DNA from: Plasmodium coatneyi
Taxonomy: Eukaryota > Apicomplexa > Aconoidasida > Haemosporida > Plasmodiidae
Direction of reading: 5' to 3'
DNA length: 64,000 bases
Assembly: GCF_001680005.1 (NCBI RefSeq)
Contig: NC_033563.1
Span: 1 to 64,000, forward strand
Shown here: positions 11,534 to 24,458 of the stretch, one piece after another
Layout: each line of letters opens with the position of its first letter
How positions within the stretch are numbered: position 1 is the stretch's first letter
Made by a program: the position numbers and the translations under genes
Notes under the pieces: model-generated
What the model was told of the DNA's origin: nothing
Database searches by the model: none
Seen by the model: only the letters and a program-made list of their open reading frames with translations

Positions 11534-13056
11534 AGTTATAGTTCACGTAAGTAATTTGTATATGTAATAAAATTTATGTTAAAGAATGTGTTTTTCCTTA
11601 TATGTGTCCATAGATGTAGAATGTGCAAATGCATAAATTTTTGTACATAACTGTCCAGAATGGTTACAACGTACGAATACATATTATTCCACTTCTTATA
11701 TTTTTCTTAGCAAACAATGTACATATATTTTTTTCCAATTTTTCAAGTAACATTGTTTATACAATGAGCGTTGTTTATACAATGTACGAATATATACATA
11801 TACACATATATATATATAGGTATGAAATTTATGGCATATGTACACATACTTAAAGCCAGAAATGTTGGAGGAGCAATTTGTTAAGGAATTGAAGAATGTA
11901 CAAAAAAAAAAAAGAATAAAAAAGAAAAAAGGAAAGAAAAAAGAAGAAGGAGGGGGAACGAATTTTTTCATATGCATTCCTTCTATTCATGTAGTTTATT
12001 ATTGTATTGGTGTATTGTGCATGAGTACTTAGAATAATATATATAATTACCTACGGACTTTCCACTATTACGTGTATGTAGAGCAGAAGGGACGGAATTT
12101 TCTCAGGGAACAAAAAAAATTTTTCTTTTCTTTCCTTTAGTCCTTTTCTCCCTTATTTTTTCTATTTCGTAATGAGTACATAACAGATGGCTCATTTATG
12201 TGAATGACGTGCACATTATATCATGTTCCATTTGCGTTTTTCCCCCACTCTGCAGCACAGATTACTTTGCACGTATTAATTTTTCCTTATTTTCATTTAT
12301 TTCCTTTATTTTATTTTTTCTATTTTTCTCTTCTTCCCTAAAACATATAAATACTCTTTTTTGAAAAGGGGTCAATACTTCTTTTTCTCCTTTCTATTTT
12401 CTGCCTCCCTCCGTTCTGCAATACTTTTTCCTTTCTATGCACAGTTATTCAAAAATGTAAATGTGGCAAAAACAAAAAAAAAAAAAAAAAAAAAAGTGGG
12501 AATTACCATGTTGGAATTATTATAGTGGACAATTGTTGGAATAAATTATATCAAGGACAAAAAGAAAATATATATATACTCAGTACTACTATGATGGTGG
12601 TGCGTATGCTATGCTATGTTCGCTCCATTTTTCCTTTCTACCAAATATGCATATAACAGTTTGGTATATGGAACCTACTTAATTCATTCTGTGAGTGGTC
12701 CATATAAATTATGTGCCACATTCATAACTCTGCAGGTGCTCGCTGTGCGCTATACCACATCTACTTCAAAGATGGGCGCTCATACATATGAACAGTAATG
12801 TGGAGGAATTATACATTACAATCATATATTAACGACCTACAAACATATACCATGGAAATACTTCCCATCTGTAGAATTGCACAATGTATGTATGTACATT
12901 CTATATATTAAAACAGCACTTTTCTTTCTTTTTTTTTTTACATATGAAGGTATTGCACTTTACTACAGTCCATATGGGAATGGGGATACTACATATTACT
13001 TATAATTTTAATGGAGTAGGAAGGGAAGGAAGTAGGATGGGCATGACATTACACAT
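11534..13056. other. Intergenic, no gene seen
   Basis: AT-rich spacer with TA repeats near 11803-11816, an A run near 12473-12495 and several poly(T/C) tracts. The TATATGTAATAAAATTTAT element at 11557-11575, just upstream of the KIR first exon, recurs at another KIR promoter (14609-14627). Confidence 0.5.
11557..11575 (-). promoter_or_regulatory. Conserved element upstream of KIR exon 1
   Basis: TATATGTAATAAAATTTAT lies about 25 bases 5' of the start codon at 11533 (reading the minus strand). An identical 19-mer lies at the same relative place before the KIR gene at 13057-14580. It may be a shared leader or promoter segment or simply inherited flanking DNA. Confidence 0.3.
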
Positions 13057-14580
13057 TTAATGATGGACACTATGATAACTTATATTCTTCCTTCCTCTTT
13101 GGCCAGATGGTGATCTACCATCACATACGGTAGATGCTCCATCTGTGGAATTTGTTGTTGAAGCTATTGTGGAAGTTTCTATGGAAGTGTCTGTTAGAGT
13201 ATCAAAGTTGTGCTGCCTCATGGATCTTCTTTTTCTTCTACTTCTAATGTTGCTTCTTTTAGGGGAAAGGGTTCCACTTAATCCAGAGAATAAATTGGTA
13301 TACTAAGACAGAAAAGGAAGGAAGGGGGTGTAAGGGCACAGGAATATGTACATATACATGTAGACATATATACCACATATATATACATGGATATAACATA
13401 TATATATGTATACATATATATATGTAGTGGTTTTGGTGTAATTATAATTATGTACTTTATATAAGAAGAAAGCAGCCGCTGGTAATCCAACTAATCCAAT
13501 AGCAGAGGAAACAGCAGCAGGTACTATCCCAGTACCACTATCATCACCTCCCTCCACCTGTGGTGATGATGGTGGAGCAGCAACTACTGAAGGTTGTGAA
13601 GAAACTGCTGAAGACATCTGTGTGAAACAACTATTCACGTCCGTTTCGCCGTCCTTCTCCCCATCTGATGGGGGCCCTTTTCCTGACTCAGCTTTAGACT
13701 TCAGTTCTGATGGTGTTGGAATTTTGTTTCCATCACTTCCATTCTGCTTGAAGTTCTCCTTCCAAAATTTTGTACAGAAGTCTTCATGATTACTACTCCC
13801 ACAGTTTGCTTTTACTTGATTATAAGCTGAATCAGCTCCACCCTTTCCACCAGTTCCATTTATGTATGTGTCATATGCATTACTGCACGGAGAAGACATG
13901 CCCGCTTGGGAGTCCTTCAATTTCCTCCATATCGTTCGGTAGTCGTAGTAATAGTCAAAAACTTTTTTCCTTCGTTGGAGGAAAGTTGTGTCCATGTTAC
14001 TGCTCAAAAAAGTGTTAGCACATGGACCGTTGTTGGAATCACCGCTCAATTTAGTATAGATTTGATGTATAGCACTTTTAAGTCGAAGTTTGGACTCATC
14101 CAATTTACCATGCAGCTGGTCTCCTAGCCAAAAATAGAAGAAGTTGCACAACTTCTCTTTGCATGATAGTGATGTTGGCGATGGTTCCTTCTCTGTATTC
14201 ATTGAAGATAATAAACACCAAGCGCTTGCAATTTGTGTATCGCTAACCTCGCCCATATGATTCTGTTTAAACTTATCTCCTAGTATATCTTCTATTCCTT
14301 TTGCCCAGGTGCTGATTTCCCTACGTTGATGATGTTTGCCATTATTGCTTTCTTTGAATTTGTTATACATTTGTTTGGAAGGTAATTGATCTACACTGCA
14401 CTCCTATGAACATAATTAGCAGAATATGTATATAAATGTGTACTTTTAATTTAATTTTTTTTTTTTTTTTTTTGCATTATATTACATTCATTACATTATA
14501 CATAGAGAATATTATGTTCACCACATTAATATACACCTTATTTTATGGAAATTAAATGAAGCGTGTATTACCTGCACCAT
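13057..14580 (-). CDS. KIR protein
   Basis: About 400 residues. Exons: 14572-14580 (MVQ, donor GTAATA), 13456-14403, 13057-13302. Ectodomain: DQLPSKQMYNKF, TWAKGIEDILGDKF, LCNFFYFWLGDQLHGK, TTFLQRRKKVFDYYYDYRT and FCTKFWKENFKQ. A long low-complexity stalk rich in Pro, Ser and Ala leads to a membrane segment ending AAAFFLYK. The tail starts YTNLFSGLSGTLSPKR and ends YHSVHH. The stalk and the WRKLKDS motif are shared with the KIR gene at 58448-60074 and the pseudogene at 29393, marking a second subgroup. Confidence 0.85.
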
Positions 14581-15721
14581 TGTTGTTCATGTGTGTACAT
14601 TTATTTGGTATATGTAATAAAATTTATATTAGAATGTTTTCATATGTTCATGCAGAATACATATGCACGCTAATTTTGCCTGTTCCTTCATTTTGAATTG
14701 TTATGAAATTTTTATTTTCTTTTAATAGGGCACATATTGTTTAATTTTTCACTAGATACAATACACAATACATATGTATCAGAATCAGTATACGCATATA
14801 TGTAAAGCAAAAAGTAGAAATAATTAGGGTGAGAATAAAAAAAAAAAAAAAAAAAAAAAAGTACGGAGAGCATAGTCCTTTATATACATTCCTTCCTTAT
14901 TCATGTACCCCTATGATATTATTGCACTTTGTATAAGGGTTATTCGCAATATTCGATTATGTTATATTATTATTATTTATACCTCATGCGCGTTTTTATT
15001 ATTACATATGTACAAAGAAGCGGAAATTCTTTCCTTTAATATAAAATTTGAGTATGCACTATGAATTTATATTCTACTGTTATTATTAAATGTATTATGA
15101 AGGTATAATTTTTTCCTTAACGTACATATTGTTGAGCCTCTATATGAGAAATGTATTTTTTCTTCCCTTCTATACATATCCACATACTTATTCGTACCTT
15201 CCCTGAGGAGCATGAATTTATAAAATGAAGGAATAAGAAGGAAGTAGAATATAATGCAGAAGGAATTGTGTGTTTATTGTGTTCAAGAAGGAAAAAATAA
15301 GGGAGAAAAAAGAAAAAAGAGAAGCAATCTACATATTTTTTTTATAAGAACAAACACACTTCTCATAATGTATGCACTTTATTCCTTCCTTTCCCCGTTT
15401 ATAGTACCTTAGTAATAATGTTCCTACTTTTTTTTCCTTTTCCTTTTTCTTTTCTTTCCTTCTGTTAAAATATTAAAACACCCTTTTTCAAAAGAGGTTA
15501 GGATTTTTTTCTTTTTTTCTTTCTTCGTCCTTTTCTTTTTTATTCTTTACACCTTTCTGCGAATATTGTTCCTCTAAGCAGAGAGTTATTGAAAAACATA
15601 CACGTGGAAGGGAAAATGAAAAAAAGAGAAGAAAAAATGTCACTTTGTTTATTACACTGTATGAACTGTGTGCTCGGTGGTCATTTATTGCTCCCTTCCT
15701 TCCGTGTGTAGGGAAGAAATG
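14581..15721. other. Intergenic, no gene seen
   Basis: AT-rich, with an A run near 14837-14860 and poly(T)/CT tracts around 15420-15560. The TATATGTAATAAAATTTAT element at 14609-14627 matches the one 5' of the preceding KIR gene. No supported coding region. Confidence 0.5.
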
Positions 15722-17966
15722 TTATATTGCTTGGTAACGTATATTATTTCTATTGTGCTTATTCCTTTGCCTTTCTTGTTGCCTATTATTACTCCTTCCA
15801 CCTGCACGTGGTGGTACCTTATATATGATAGACGCATCTGTTATAGATGCTACTGTAGAAATGTCGGTTGAATCATAGCTTGATTTGTATGTTAAGGTGT
15901 CATCTGTTAGACTGTTGTCAAAGTTAGAGCTGACCGATCTTCTTTTTCTGCCCTTAGGGGAAGTGCCTCGTAATACAGAAAACAAATTGGTATACTAAGA
16001 GGAAAAAAGAAGAAAGAAAAGAAAGAAAGTGAAAGGAATTAAACATATGTAGCATATAACATATATATATATATATATGTGTGTAACTAAAGGCACTTTC
16101 TTTTTTTACATACTTATTATTATTATTCACAAATATCTATCTATATATATATATATATATACATATACATACATGATATGTATATATATAGTGGTAATAA
16201 TAATTGTCATTCTTACTTTATATAAAAAGAAAGAAAGGGCCGCAATCCCTGTGGTAGCAATGGTCGAGGAGATGGCAGCGGGAATTGTTGGATCTGCTGT
16301 GTTGGTTATAGAAGCAGCCATTCCCGCTGCGGACGCCTGATTCTGAGTTTGGGAAGTTTGGGAATCAGGTTCCTCAGTTTTGGGTACTTCACATTTCAAA
16401 TTGGACAATTGTTCGGGACTACATTGTGAACACATTGTTAAAAAATTGGTACAATATGGATCATCCTTTTTTTCTGTACATTGAGTACGTTCATTTGTAA
16501 GATGTTTTTTCACATCTTCTAAGTGAGTATGATAGTCCTTCGTACATTTTGGCATAACAGGGGGCGAAGGCCTTCTCCTGCTCTTTTCTAATTGTGTTTT
16601 TAAAATTTTGCATTGTTGAAGGTATTCAAACACTTTTTTTCTATGTTTGAAGAGGTCATTGTCAATATTTGGGTATATATTGCTGCAACCCGCTATAGAC
16701 TTCCACGCTGTCATTTTTGGATAAAGGTCCCTCATAATATCCCCTACTTTACGGACATACCCTTCATTCTTCAATAATTGACCTCCTATCCAATAATAAA
16801 GAACATTACAATAGTCATTATTTGGTAAACTCCTCTTCTCCCATTTCTTATGTGCGGAACACCAACCTTTTACAACCTCCTCTGCACCCCTCTCAACGTC
16901 CGTATGCGCCTTCAGTTCGGCCTTTACACTTTTGAGGATGTTATCACTATCGCCACATTCCTCAGAGGCTGTACTTAACTCATCATACTCCTTTAATTCT
17001 GACTTCACTTCTTCCAACTGTTCACCCTACAGGTATAATGAACAGAAATATATACATATATACTATATGTATATATATATGCGTAATTGGCATATGTATA
17101 TATATATGTATGTCTATATATAGATATAGAGAGAGGGAGTTCTATATATGTTTTTTTTTTTTTTTTTTTTTAATTTTAAGAAGAAATTTAAAGGAATAAA
17201 AGGAATTAAAAAATGAAAAACATAGACATGTAGGAAGGAATGAATGGACGAATGAGTGAAGTGGACGTACCCCTAATATTTCATGACCTTCATCGTCATC
17301 ATCTGATGAGCCGCTGTCCGATACGGTCTCTTCTTCGGGGCATATTAATGGTTGTAGATTCTGCGTCTCACAACCTACCTGCGTCCTTCTGAATTGTTCA
17401 CAATACTTATCACCACTGTCCTTACATTGTTCACATAACTTCTCATATGCTGATTTAACTTTTACCAGCTGCTCGTTATACTTCTTACATTGGGCATATG
17501 TACTAGAGTCCAGCTTCACACGTATAGCACTATTGTTATAATAACAGTCGAAGAATATTCTACTCTGTTCGAAAATGTAATCGCCAATATCATCGTATAT
17601 ATTGGTACATTTATTCCCAGTTGATAATTTGTCCAGTCCATGGTAAATTGGTTTCATGATGTCCCTATATAAACGGTAATTTAATTTTCCCCTAATTTTA
17701 TCACCTAACCAATAATAAAAGAAGTGGCACCACTCACCATTGGGCTCCCTCTGTTTCATTTTACATGCATAACAATATCTTTGCTCAATTTCCTTGGCCA
17801 AGTTTATATCATTCCCCAACCACACTTGTGATATTATCCTTAAATTGTCCCCATTATGCTTGCAGCAGTCATCCCGATCCTTTTGCATATGACATTTTAA
17901 GCCATCGTTGAGGAGAGCATACCTTTGTTCTGAAGGTAATTGATTCAAAGATGGATCGTCCATTCC
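15722..17966 (-). CDS. KIR protein, two-ectodomain form
   Basis: About 590 residues. Exons: 17271-17966, 16217-17026, 15722-15994, phase 0. First ectodomain: LNQLPSEQRYALLNDGL, CHFFYYWLGDKIRGK, CTNIYDDI, SRIFFDCYYNN, then an acidic Ser/Asp stretch before donor GTACGT. Second: CNVLYYWIGGQLLK, CSNIYPNI, LFKHRKKVFEYLQQCK, membrane segment ending LSFFLYK. Tail: YTNLFSVLRGTSPKGRKRR, ending NIRYQAI. The first exon is not secure. An in-frame ATG at 17963 could start the protein, or a 3-base exon (ATG at 18180-18182, donor GTAATA) could precede it, by analogy with the very short first exons of neighbours. Confidence 0.75.
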
Positions 17967-19550
17967 CTATAAATGAAAAAGTTGTAACGCATATATTAAC
18001 CTACTCCTATTACATTGTGCTCATAGAGAATGTTATTATGTGTGTGGGAAGTAATATTATGTACATAAGGAGTATTATATGCGTGCTCATCCTTTATATA
18101 TTTATTTTGAATGTGGGAGGACAAAAAAGCAAGGGAAGGAAAAAAGAAAAAATTTTCGTTTTCCCTGTAGTAGTATTACCATTTTTGTTATTGTATATCC
18201 TTTTCCTCATATATAATTTGAATTTTATGATCAAAAATGTGTGTTGTTCCGCTTATATTTATATAGAATAAACATGTGAAAATTCCACCCATTCCACAGT
18301 GATTAGGAAGTAAATATCAAGTTCCTACTTTTCTTGACATTACACACTACTCAATTTTTTAAACAGTGGTAATACACTATGCTCCTATATTAAATCGTCA
18401 TATGTATATAAATAAAAAAAAAAAAATACTGATGAATATGCTGAAATAACAACACACAAAGAAAAGGAACTTAAATTTTCTATATACATATCCCTCATGC
18501 GTGTACACTGTTTATTATTGCATTTTGTACATTATTGCATTGTGTACATTGTGTATAATTATTCTAACAGTTGTACTATTATTATTTATACCATGCAACT
18601 CCTAAGAATATAGAAAAAATGTAATTCTTCTGTCCCCCCTACCCCTCCGCAAACCCCCCCCCCCTTAAAAACATAAAATTTTGAGCACGGACATATATTA
18701 TTAATCTATATTACTTTACCCTGTTTTTTTTGAAAGGGTCGTTCATTTAAGAATTGTTAATATGTACATATATTACATGGTTCGTACATAATATATGCAT
18801 ATATGAATGGTGTACAAATTGCACCTTGCCTCTCTTCTTCGAATATGTGTACATATTTATTAGTGCATATTTAATTAAAGAGGGCGTGGTCACATTTATG
18901 GGAATGAAATCAATAAGGAATGGTACGAAAAGTGCCTATGCAAAGGAATTGTGTGTTGATTATGTGTACGAAGGGAGAAATTCACGTGGCTAGGTAGTAG
19001 TAGTATTATTTCCTACATTGTAGCACACGCCATACCTTCCCTTGTTTATGATGACTCAGTAATAGTAATGTGTTCGTTCCCCTTCTTTTTTTCTTTTTTT
19101 CTTTTTTTTTATCATTTTCTTTTTCTTCTTCACATGATGAATATAATGTAGCTTATCCATATAATATATATATAGACATATATATATGTATGTATATAGA
19201 GAGTACATATATAGGTACATTGTGTACTATTGTGAGCTATTCCTCTTCCCTTTCCTTGCTCTCAATTTATATTATATTTTCATATACAAAGGCGCTCTTT
19301 TTTTCTTTTATTTTTTATTTTTTTATTTCCTTATTTATATGAATAATTATAATGTGTGTTCCACATTCCACACACAGATGTATATGTGTTGTGTTACATT
19401 TCACATACAATGTGTGTTACATTACATTCCAAATGGGTGTTATATTCCACACGCACAATGTGTGGTGTGTTTTGTGTTGTTACACATTTCACACAATGTT
19501 TTTATTGTGTGTTACATTCCAAATGTGACGTTTTACATTCCAATGTTACA
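17967..19550. other. Intergenic, no gene seen
   Basis: AT-rich spacer. It includes a short C run (18655-18664), poly(T)/CT tracts near 19082-19130 and a cluster of imperfect ACATTCCA/ACATTTCACA repeats with TGTGTGTTACAT at about 19357-19550. A plus-strand open frame of 216 codons across 19186-19836 is the antisense of the next KIR tail exon plus repeats and is not called. Confidence 0.5.
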
Positions 19551-21956
19551 TCAAATACGACCGTATCCAATGTTCCTTCCATGTCTTTTATTATTGTTTC
19601 TTCCTCTTTCTTTGGATGGTGTTGACCTACCACGATCATATAGGGTAGAAGTTTCTGTTAGATCTGATGTGGAATGTTCTGTTGTGCTAGAGTACTCTGT
19701 TGAGGTGTCTTTCTCGGTGAATGTACTGAAGTTAGAGTTGGTTGATCTTCTGTTCCTCCTTTTATTCCTATTTCTGCTGCTTCCAAAGAAGGTGTTTTCT
19801 ATCCGAGGAGGTAGGATATTGTACTGTAAATTGTGAAGGGGTGTAGGGATGATGGAAAGGAAGAGAAGGAAAATATGTCAATATATACATATACATATAA
19901 GTACATATATATATGTGATGTATATATGAAGTATATATGTCTATTATAATTGTTGTAATTATGTTAATTATGTTAATTACTTACTTTATATAAAAAGAAA
20001 AGGATGGTAGGGAGACCTACTACTCCCAATACGGAAGATACGATAGGACCTACGGATGCAGGTTCCCCTTCCATAGAAGAACCTTCCTTCTCTGTCTTCC
20101 TTTCCCTAGCGTCTATACTAGGATCTAGAGTACAAGTCAACTGTATTAAGTCCTTATCTTCATGCTTCGTATAGTCTGTATTAAATTCGACACAATATGA
20201 ACCAGGCGTAGTATTGCCCTTACACAGTGTACGCATAGCATCCCATGCTTCATAAGTACTTTGAAGGTAAGTGGAATATGCTCCATCACACTTGTACTGA
20301 TGCTTGCCCCAATGTTCCTTTATACGTTTATAGTTTGTATAATATTCATATGCTAGTTTTCTCTGTTCGACAATGGTTTTATCTTTAACATCACCTTTGC
20401 ATAGAAAGCCACACTTATTACCTGAATCTATTGTACTCAGTTTCTCTTGAATATCATCCATAATAGCAGAAAATTCACTAATACTACTATTTTTCCCAAA
20501 CAATTTTTGTCCTAACCATAAATAGAAAAATTTTAAACTTTCATCACGCAATTGTTCACATTTTTTCTTTATCCCCCTAGTTACATAACACCAGGCATAT
20601 ATAATCTTCTCCCTACAGACGTCATCACATTCATAGTTCTTTAGTGCACTTTCCAATGCAGTCTTTACGCCCTCCATCTCACTCTTTTCACATTTACTTT
20701 GACCATCTCCATTATCAAATTTCTGATATAACAATTTTGAAGGTAATTTTTTCAAATGATCGTCCTGCAAACATGCAGTTGGCAGGGGGAAAAAGAAGAG
20801 TGTGGAACATATACATATACACACACATATATACATATGTATATATATACATATACATATGTACATACATATACATATGTCTACATATATATATATACAT
20901 ATAGGCATATATATGGTATGTATATATGTATATATAAAGTTTTATGTATGCCATATTTCCGTACATTATTGTATTATGTATAAACCATATTATATGAAAA
21001 ATAATATACATGCATGCACAACATGCACAATGTTCATTTCGAATGGAAGCATTTATTCTTTTTTGTTTTTACTTACGGTAAGTGGTTGTTCCCCGTCTGC
21101 TGGAACAATATCGGGGGAGGGATCTTCCGTTAGTTCTGCGGGGCAGGATGTAGGTTCTTCTTCCTCGTCTTCGGGCTCCGTGTCAGGTGCTCCAGGACAA
21201 TCTAATTTCTTCGGTTCCGGATATTCTTTGCTCTTCTTTTTCCTTTTAAATTCATTACAGTATGTACTATTATCATCACACATACTTTCTAATTTCTCAT
21301 ATGCTGTTTGAGCTTTCCGTAGACATTGGTCACATTTCGCACGGTCAGAATACTTATAATTTGCTGATTGTGTCGTTAGGATTTCATAGTTATAATAATA
21401 GTCGAATAGTTGTTTAGCCCAGTCGAAAAAGACTTCACTCATATCCTCATATATATTGGTGCACGGATGGATGAACACAGAACTCTGTAGATTCTTGTAA
21501 GCTGCCCTCATGGCATCCGCAAAATCTCCGCTGCCAGGTTTCTTCGCTATTATTTGAGTACCCAACCAGTAATAAAAGAAAAAACAAAGGTCGCTGTTAG
21601 GTTGCCCCTGATTCCCCTTTTTACATGCATAATGCCAGTTCTTTACAATTTTTTCGGCAAAGTTTGGGTCATCAATTTGGCGTGCTTTTAATGCTGTATT
21701 CACATTTCCCGCGAGTTCTTCGTTACACCCTTCCCCATCAGTCCTTCCTAGGCATGCACTGGATTCTTTAAAAGGAGCGTACATTAAGTCTGAAGGCAAC
21801 ATATTTGAAACTCCTTCCAAAAAATATATAATTAAGAAAGTATATATAGGTATTTCTATATTCTCAATACATGACGCACACAGAGTATTGCATTTATAAT
21901 ATTGTATTTATTTTAAATCAAAAAAAGTAATGTATTTATACCGGTTCTGGTGCCAT
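19551..21956 (-). CDS. KIR protein, two-ectodomain form, 5' splice doubtful
   Basis: Exons: 21942-21956 (MAPEP, donor GTATAA), about 21077-21802 or further 5', 19985-20764, 19551-19823; about 592 residues from the internal ATG at 21802. First ectodomain: MLPSDLMYAPFKE, LCFFFYYWLGTQI, CTNIYEDM, AKQLFDYYYNYE, acidic Pro/Glu linker, donor GTAAGT. Second: LPSKLLYQKF, FFYLWLGQKLFGK, IVEQRKLAYEYYTNYKR, membrane segment ending ILFFLYK. Tail: YNILPPRIENTFFGSSRN, ending NIGYGRI, with no methionine. The acceptor for ectodomain 1 appears damaged: where the paralogue at 9105 has CAG before the exon, this gene has TTG, and nearby AGs give the wrong phase. It may start at 21802 without exon 1 or be non-functional. 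Confidence 0.7.
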
Positions 21957-22826
21957 TTTTTCCTTCTAATTGTGTATTTCTTCCTTTCTATTATTATATA
22001 TAATTATGCTAAAAAATTGTGTTCATTATATGTATTCATTCATTTTTAAAGCAATTTATTTTGCTTTTTTTTTAAAACAGCAATGCAATTATTATTATAT
22101 AATACACATTTATTATAGAATGCACAATATATGTGTATTCATTTTTAATGCAATTTATTTTGCTTTTTTTAAAGCTATGCAATTATTTTGCTTTTTTTTT
22201 AAAGCAGCCATGCAATTATTATTATAGAATACACATTTCTTATAGAATACACATTTATTATAGTATGCACATTATATTGTATTCATTTTTAAAGCAATTT
22301 ATTATAGAATACACATTTATTATTATTTTCTCTTTAAAGCAATGCACATTTATTATAGAATACACATTATATATGTATTCATTTTCAAAGGGGTTGTAGT
22401 AGTATGGAAGTAGCGGGAAAAAATTTTACAAATTTTGCTCCCTGTTCCTTCCCTCCCTTCTCAGTTATTTTTATTAAACATTTTGTACTTTCTTCCCTTT
22501 TCCCTTTTCAATTATTATATGCATGCACATTGTTCAAATTTTCAAGTAGTTATATTCCGTCATATTTATACACCAAAAATATCATATGTATATATAATTA
22601 AAGAAGAAATAAGGAAGAATAAATGTAGTGGAACCATAAAAAGGAAAAAAAAGAAACAAATGAAAAAAAATGTAGGAAAGAAAATAAAAAGAAAAATGCC
22701 ACTTTGCTCTTTCCTCATACATTGTATGCGCTGTATATATATAAACTGTGTGTGTGCGGACATAGCTTCGCTTTATATCAATTGTGCGACACATTACATT
22801 GAATGTGTTACATTCCAAAAGTGACG
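21957..22826. other. Intergenic with minisatellite
   Basis: Holds a repeat array at about 22040-22395, then AT-rich DNA with A-rich runs near 22600-22700 and ACATT repeats near 22790-22820. No gene seen. Confidence 0.55.
22040..22395. repeat. Minisatellite, CACATTTATTATAGAATA units
   Basis: Irregular array mixing CACATTTATTATAGAATA-type 18-mers with TTTAAAGCAATTTATTTTGC blocks. It is related to the array at 9425-9569 and lies in the same position, 5' of a paralogous two-ectodomain KIR gene, so it probably moved with the gene. Confidence 0.8.
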
Positions 22827-24458
22827 TCACATATGCTGGTAACCTACCATCCCGCGACCTCCCCGTGTATTATTATTTCTTCTTTCCCTTTCTCTGGTAG
22901 GCTGCCCTCTGGCAGAATGTCTTGTGTGCGCAGCACGAGAACGTAGTGTGGTGGAATCATCCGCTGTTGCGGACAAGTCTGTTGAATCATTCTCTCCTGG
23001 ACCTATTGTTGAAGTTTCTGCTAAATCATAAAAGTTTTGTCCAGTTGATCTTTTTTTCTTCATGTTCCTTCCATCTCCAGAAGAATGGTTACCAAACAAA
23101 GAAGACCATGGTTTATACTAAAGGGAAGGAAGGGTTAAAAAGGAAAAGATTGTTAGGCGTGGTAGGTGGAAGGGAAGGTTGTTTGGCGTGTTACGGTGGA
23201 AGAAAGGTTGTTAGGGTGGGTTGTTAGGTGGGTTGTCAGGTGGAAGGAAGGTGGTTAGTGGTGGTAGGTGGAAGGAAGGTTCTAAGGAGGGGAAGGAAAG
23301 GAAGAAAAAAAAAAAAGAAGAAAGAGGGTAAGAAAGGAAGGAAGGGCGGTCTAACGAGGAAAGAAAGGAAGGAACGATCTAAGGAAGGAAAGGAAAAATT
23401 ATGTACTATTATTTGTATTTGTAATTGTATTTACTTTATATAGAAGGAAAAGAGCTGCTGGTAATTCTAACGCTGCTAAGGTACCAAAAGCAGAAGAAAG
23501 AGTAGAAACCTTGTTTGCTTGATGGAGAACGTTGCTTAATTGGGTGGATATGGATTGTTTTTCTTGTTTCTCCTGTTCTATTTGCTTTTGTGCGAAGTGC
23601 CGTTCGTCCTCTAATTTTTCCTTTACGGAAGAATATATCTCACCTTCCCCTAAGGTAGATGCCTCTGTACAATATAAGTTTAATGCTTCCGCTAAATCAC
23701 AATGTACCCTATACTTGGTATTAAAGTCGTTACAATAGGAATCACTTCCCTGTCCCTTCCCTTTGCAACTTGTTCTTATAGCATCACATCCTGAGGAAAT
23801 TTTGTTCACGTAAGTGAGCAACTCTTCCTCACAGTTGAGCCCATCCTTCAGTAACCACCCGTTTATTTTCTCATGGTCGTATTGGTAGTCGAATACTGTT
23901 TTTCTGTGGTTGAAGAGGTCCCAGGAAACATCATCGTATAGAATTCTACATGGATTCTTATAAGAAGTTATATTCAGCCCTTGGTAAATTTTATTCAAAA
24001 GATCATACAAAGTCTTATTACCTAAATCCTTTCCATATTTATTTCCTAACCAAAAATAAAAGAATTCACAGGGTGTCTTATCATCGTTCACGGAGCTTGA
24101 TGAGTTGTATATTCTACATGCATAACAATACGCATGCGCAATTTTTTCATAGTCGTTAATAATGTTTGTACAATCCTTGAAGGGACTGCTCTCTAATTTA
24201 GTCTTTAACTGATCAGGGTTGGCACCAGCGTTAGTACATTCACTCTTATTAGCGGAATCGAATTTATTATAGTACTCCGTCCACGAGCCCAAGCTCTTTT
24301 CATTCAGCGGCTGCAAATATGAATAATTGTTGTCAAAGAAGGAAGGGTGTGAGTGTGGAATATATATATGTGTATGTATATATATGTGGACACATATTAT
24401 TCAAATGGCCTCCCCTTTTAAAATTAAGGAAAGAATAAACCAGTATTACCTCAACCAT
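22827..24458 (-). CDS. KIR protein, coiled-coil stalk type
   Basis: About 391 residues. Exons: 24450-24458 (MVE, donor GTAATA), 23435-24310, 22827-23117. Ectodomain: PLNEKSLGSWTEYYNKF, YCYACRIYN, CEFFYFWLGNKYGK, LFNHRKTVFDYQYDHEK, YCNDFNTKYRVHCDL. Before the membrane is a charged heptad-like helix (KEKLEDERHFAQKQ, IEQEKQEKQSISTQ), then a hydrophobic segment ending ALFLLYK. The tail starts YKPWSSLFGNHSSGDG and ends GMVGYQHM. Intron 2 (23118-23434) is filled with G-rich GGTTGTTAGG/GGTAGGTGGAAGG repeats on the plus strand. Confidence 0.85.
23125..23395. repeat. G-rich minisatellite inside KIR intron 2
   Basis: Units such as GGAAGGTTGTTAGG, GGTGGTAGGTGGAAGG and GGAAAGGAAGG on the plus strand; C-rich on the transcribed (minus) gene. 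The same family occurs at 10340-10440, 26930-27350, 32815-33030, 38700-38840, 49860-50000 and 56055-56280. Confidence 0.85.

Noticed and set aside
19186..19836. Plus-strand open frame of 216 codons
   Set aside because: Its second half is the antisense of a KIR tail exon (19551-19823) and the first half is Phe/Tyr-rich repeat sequence; no domain or splice support.
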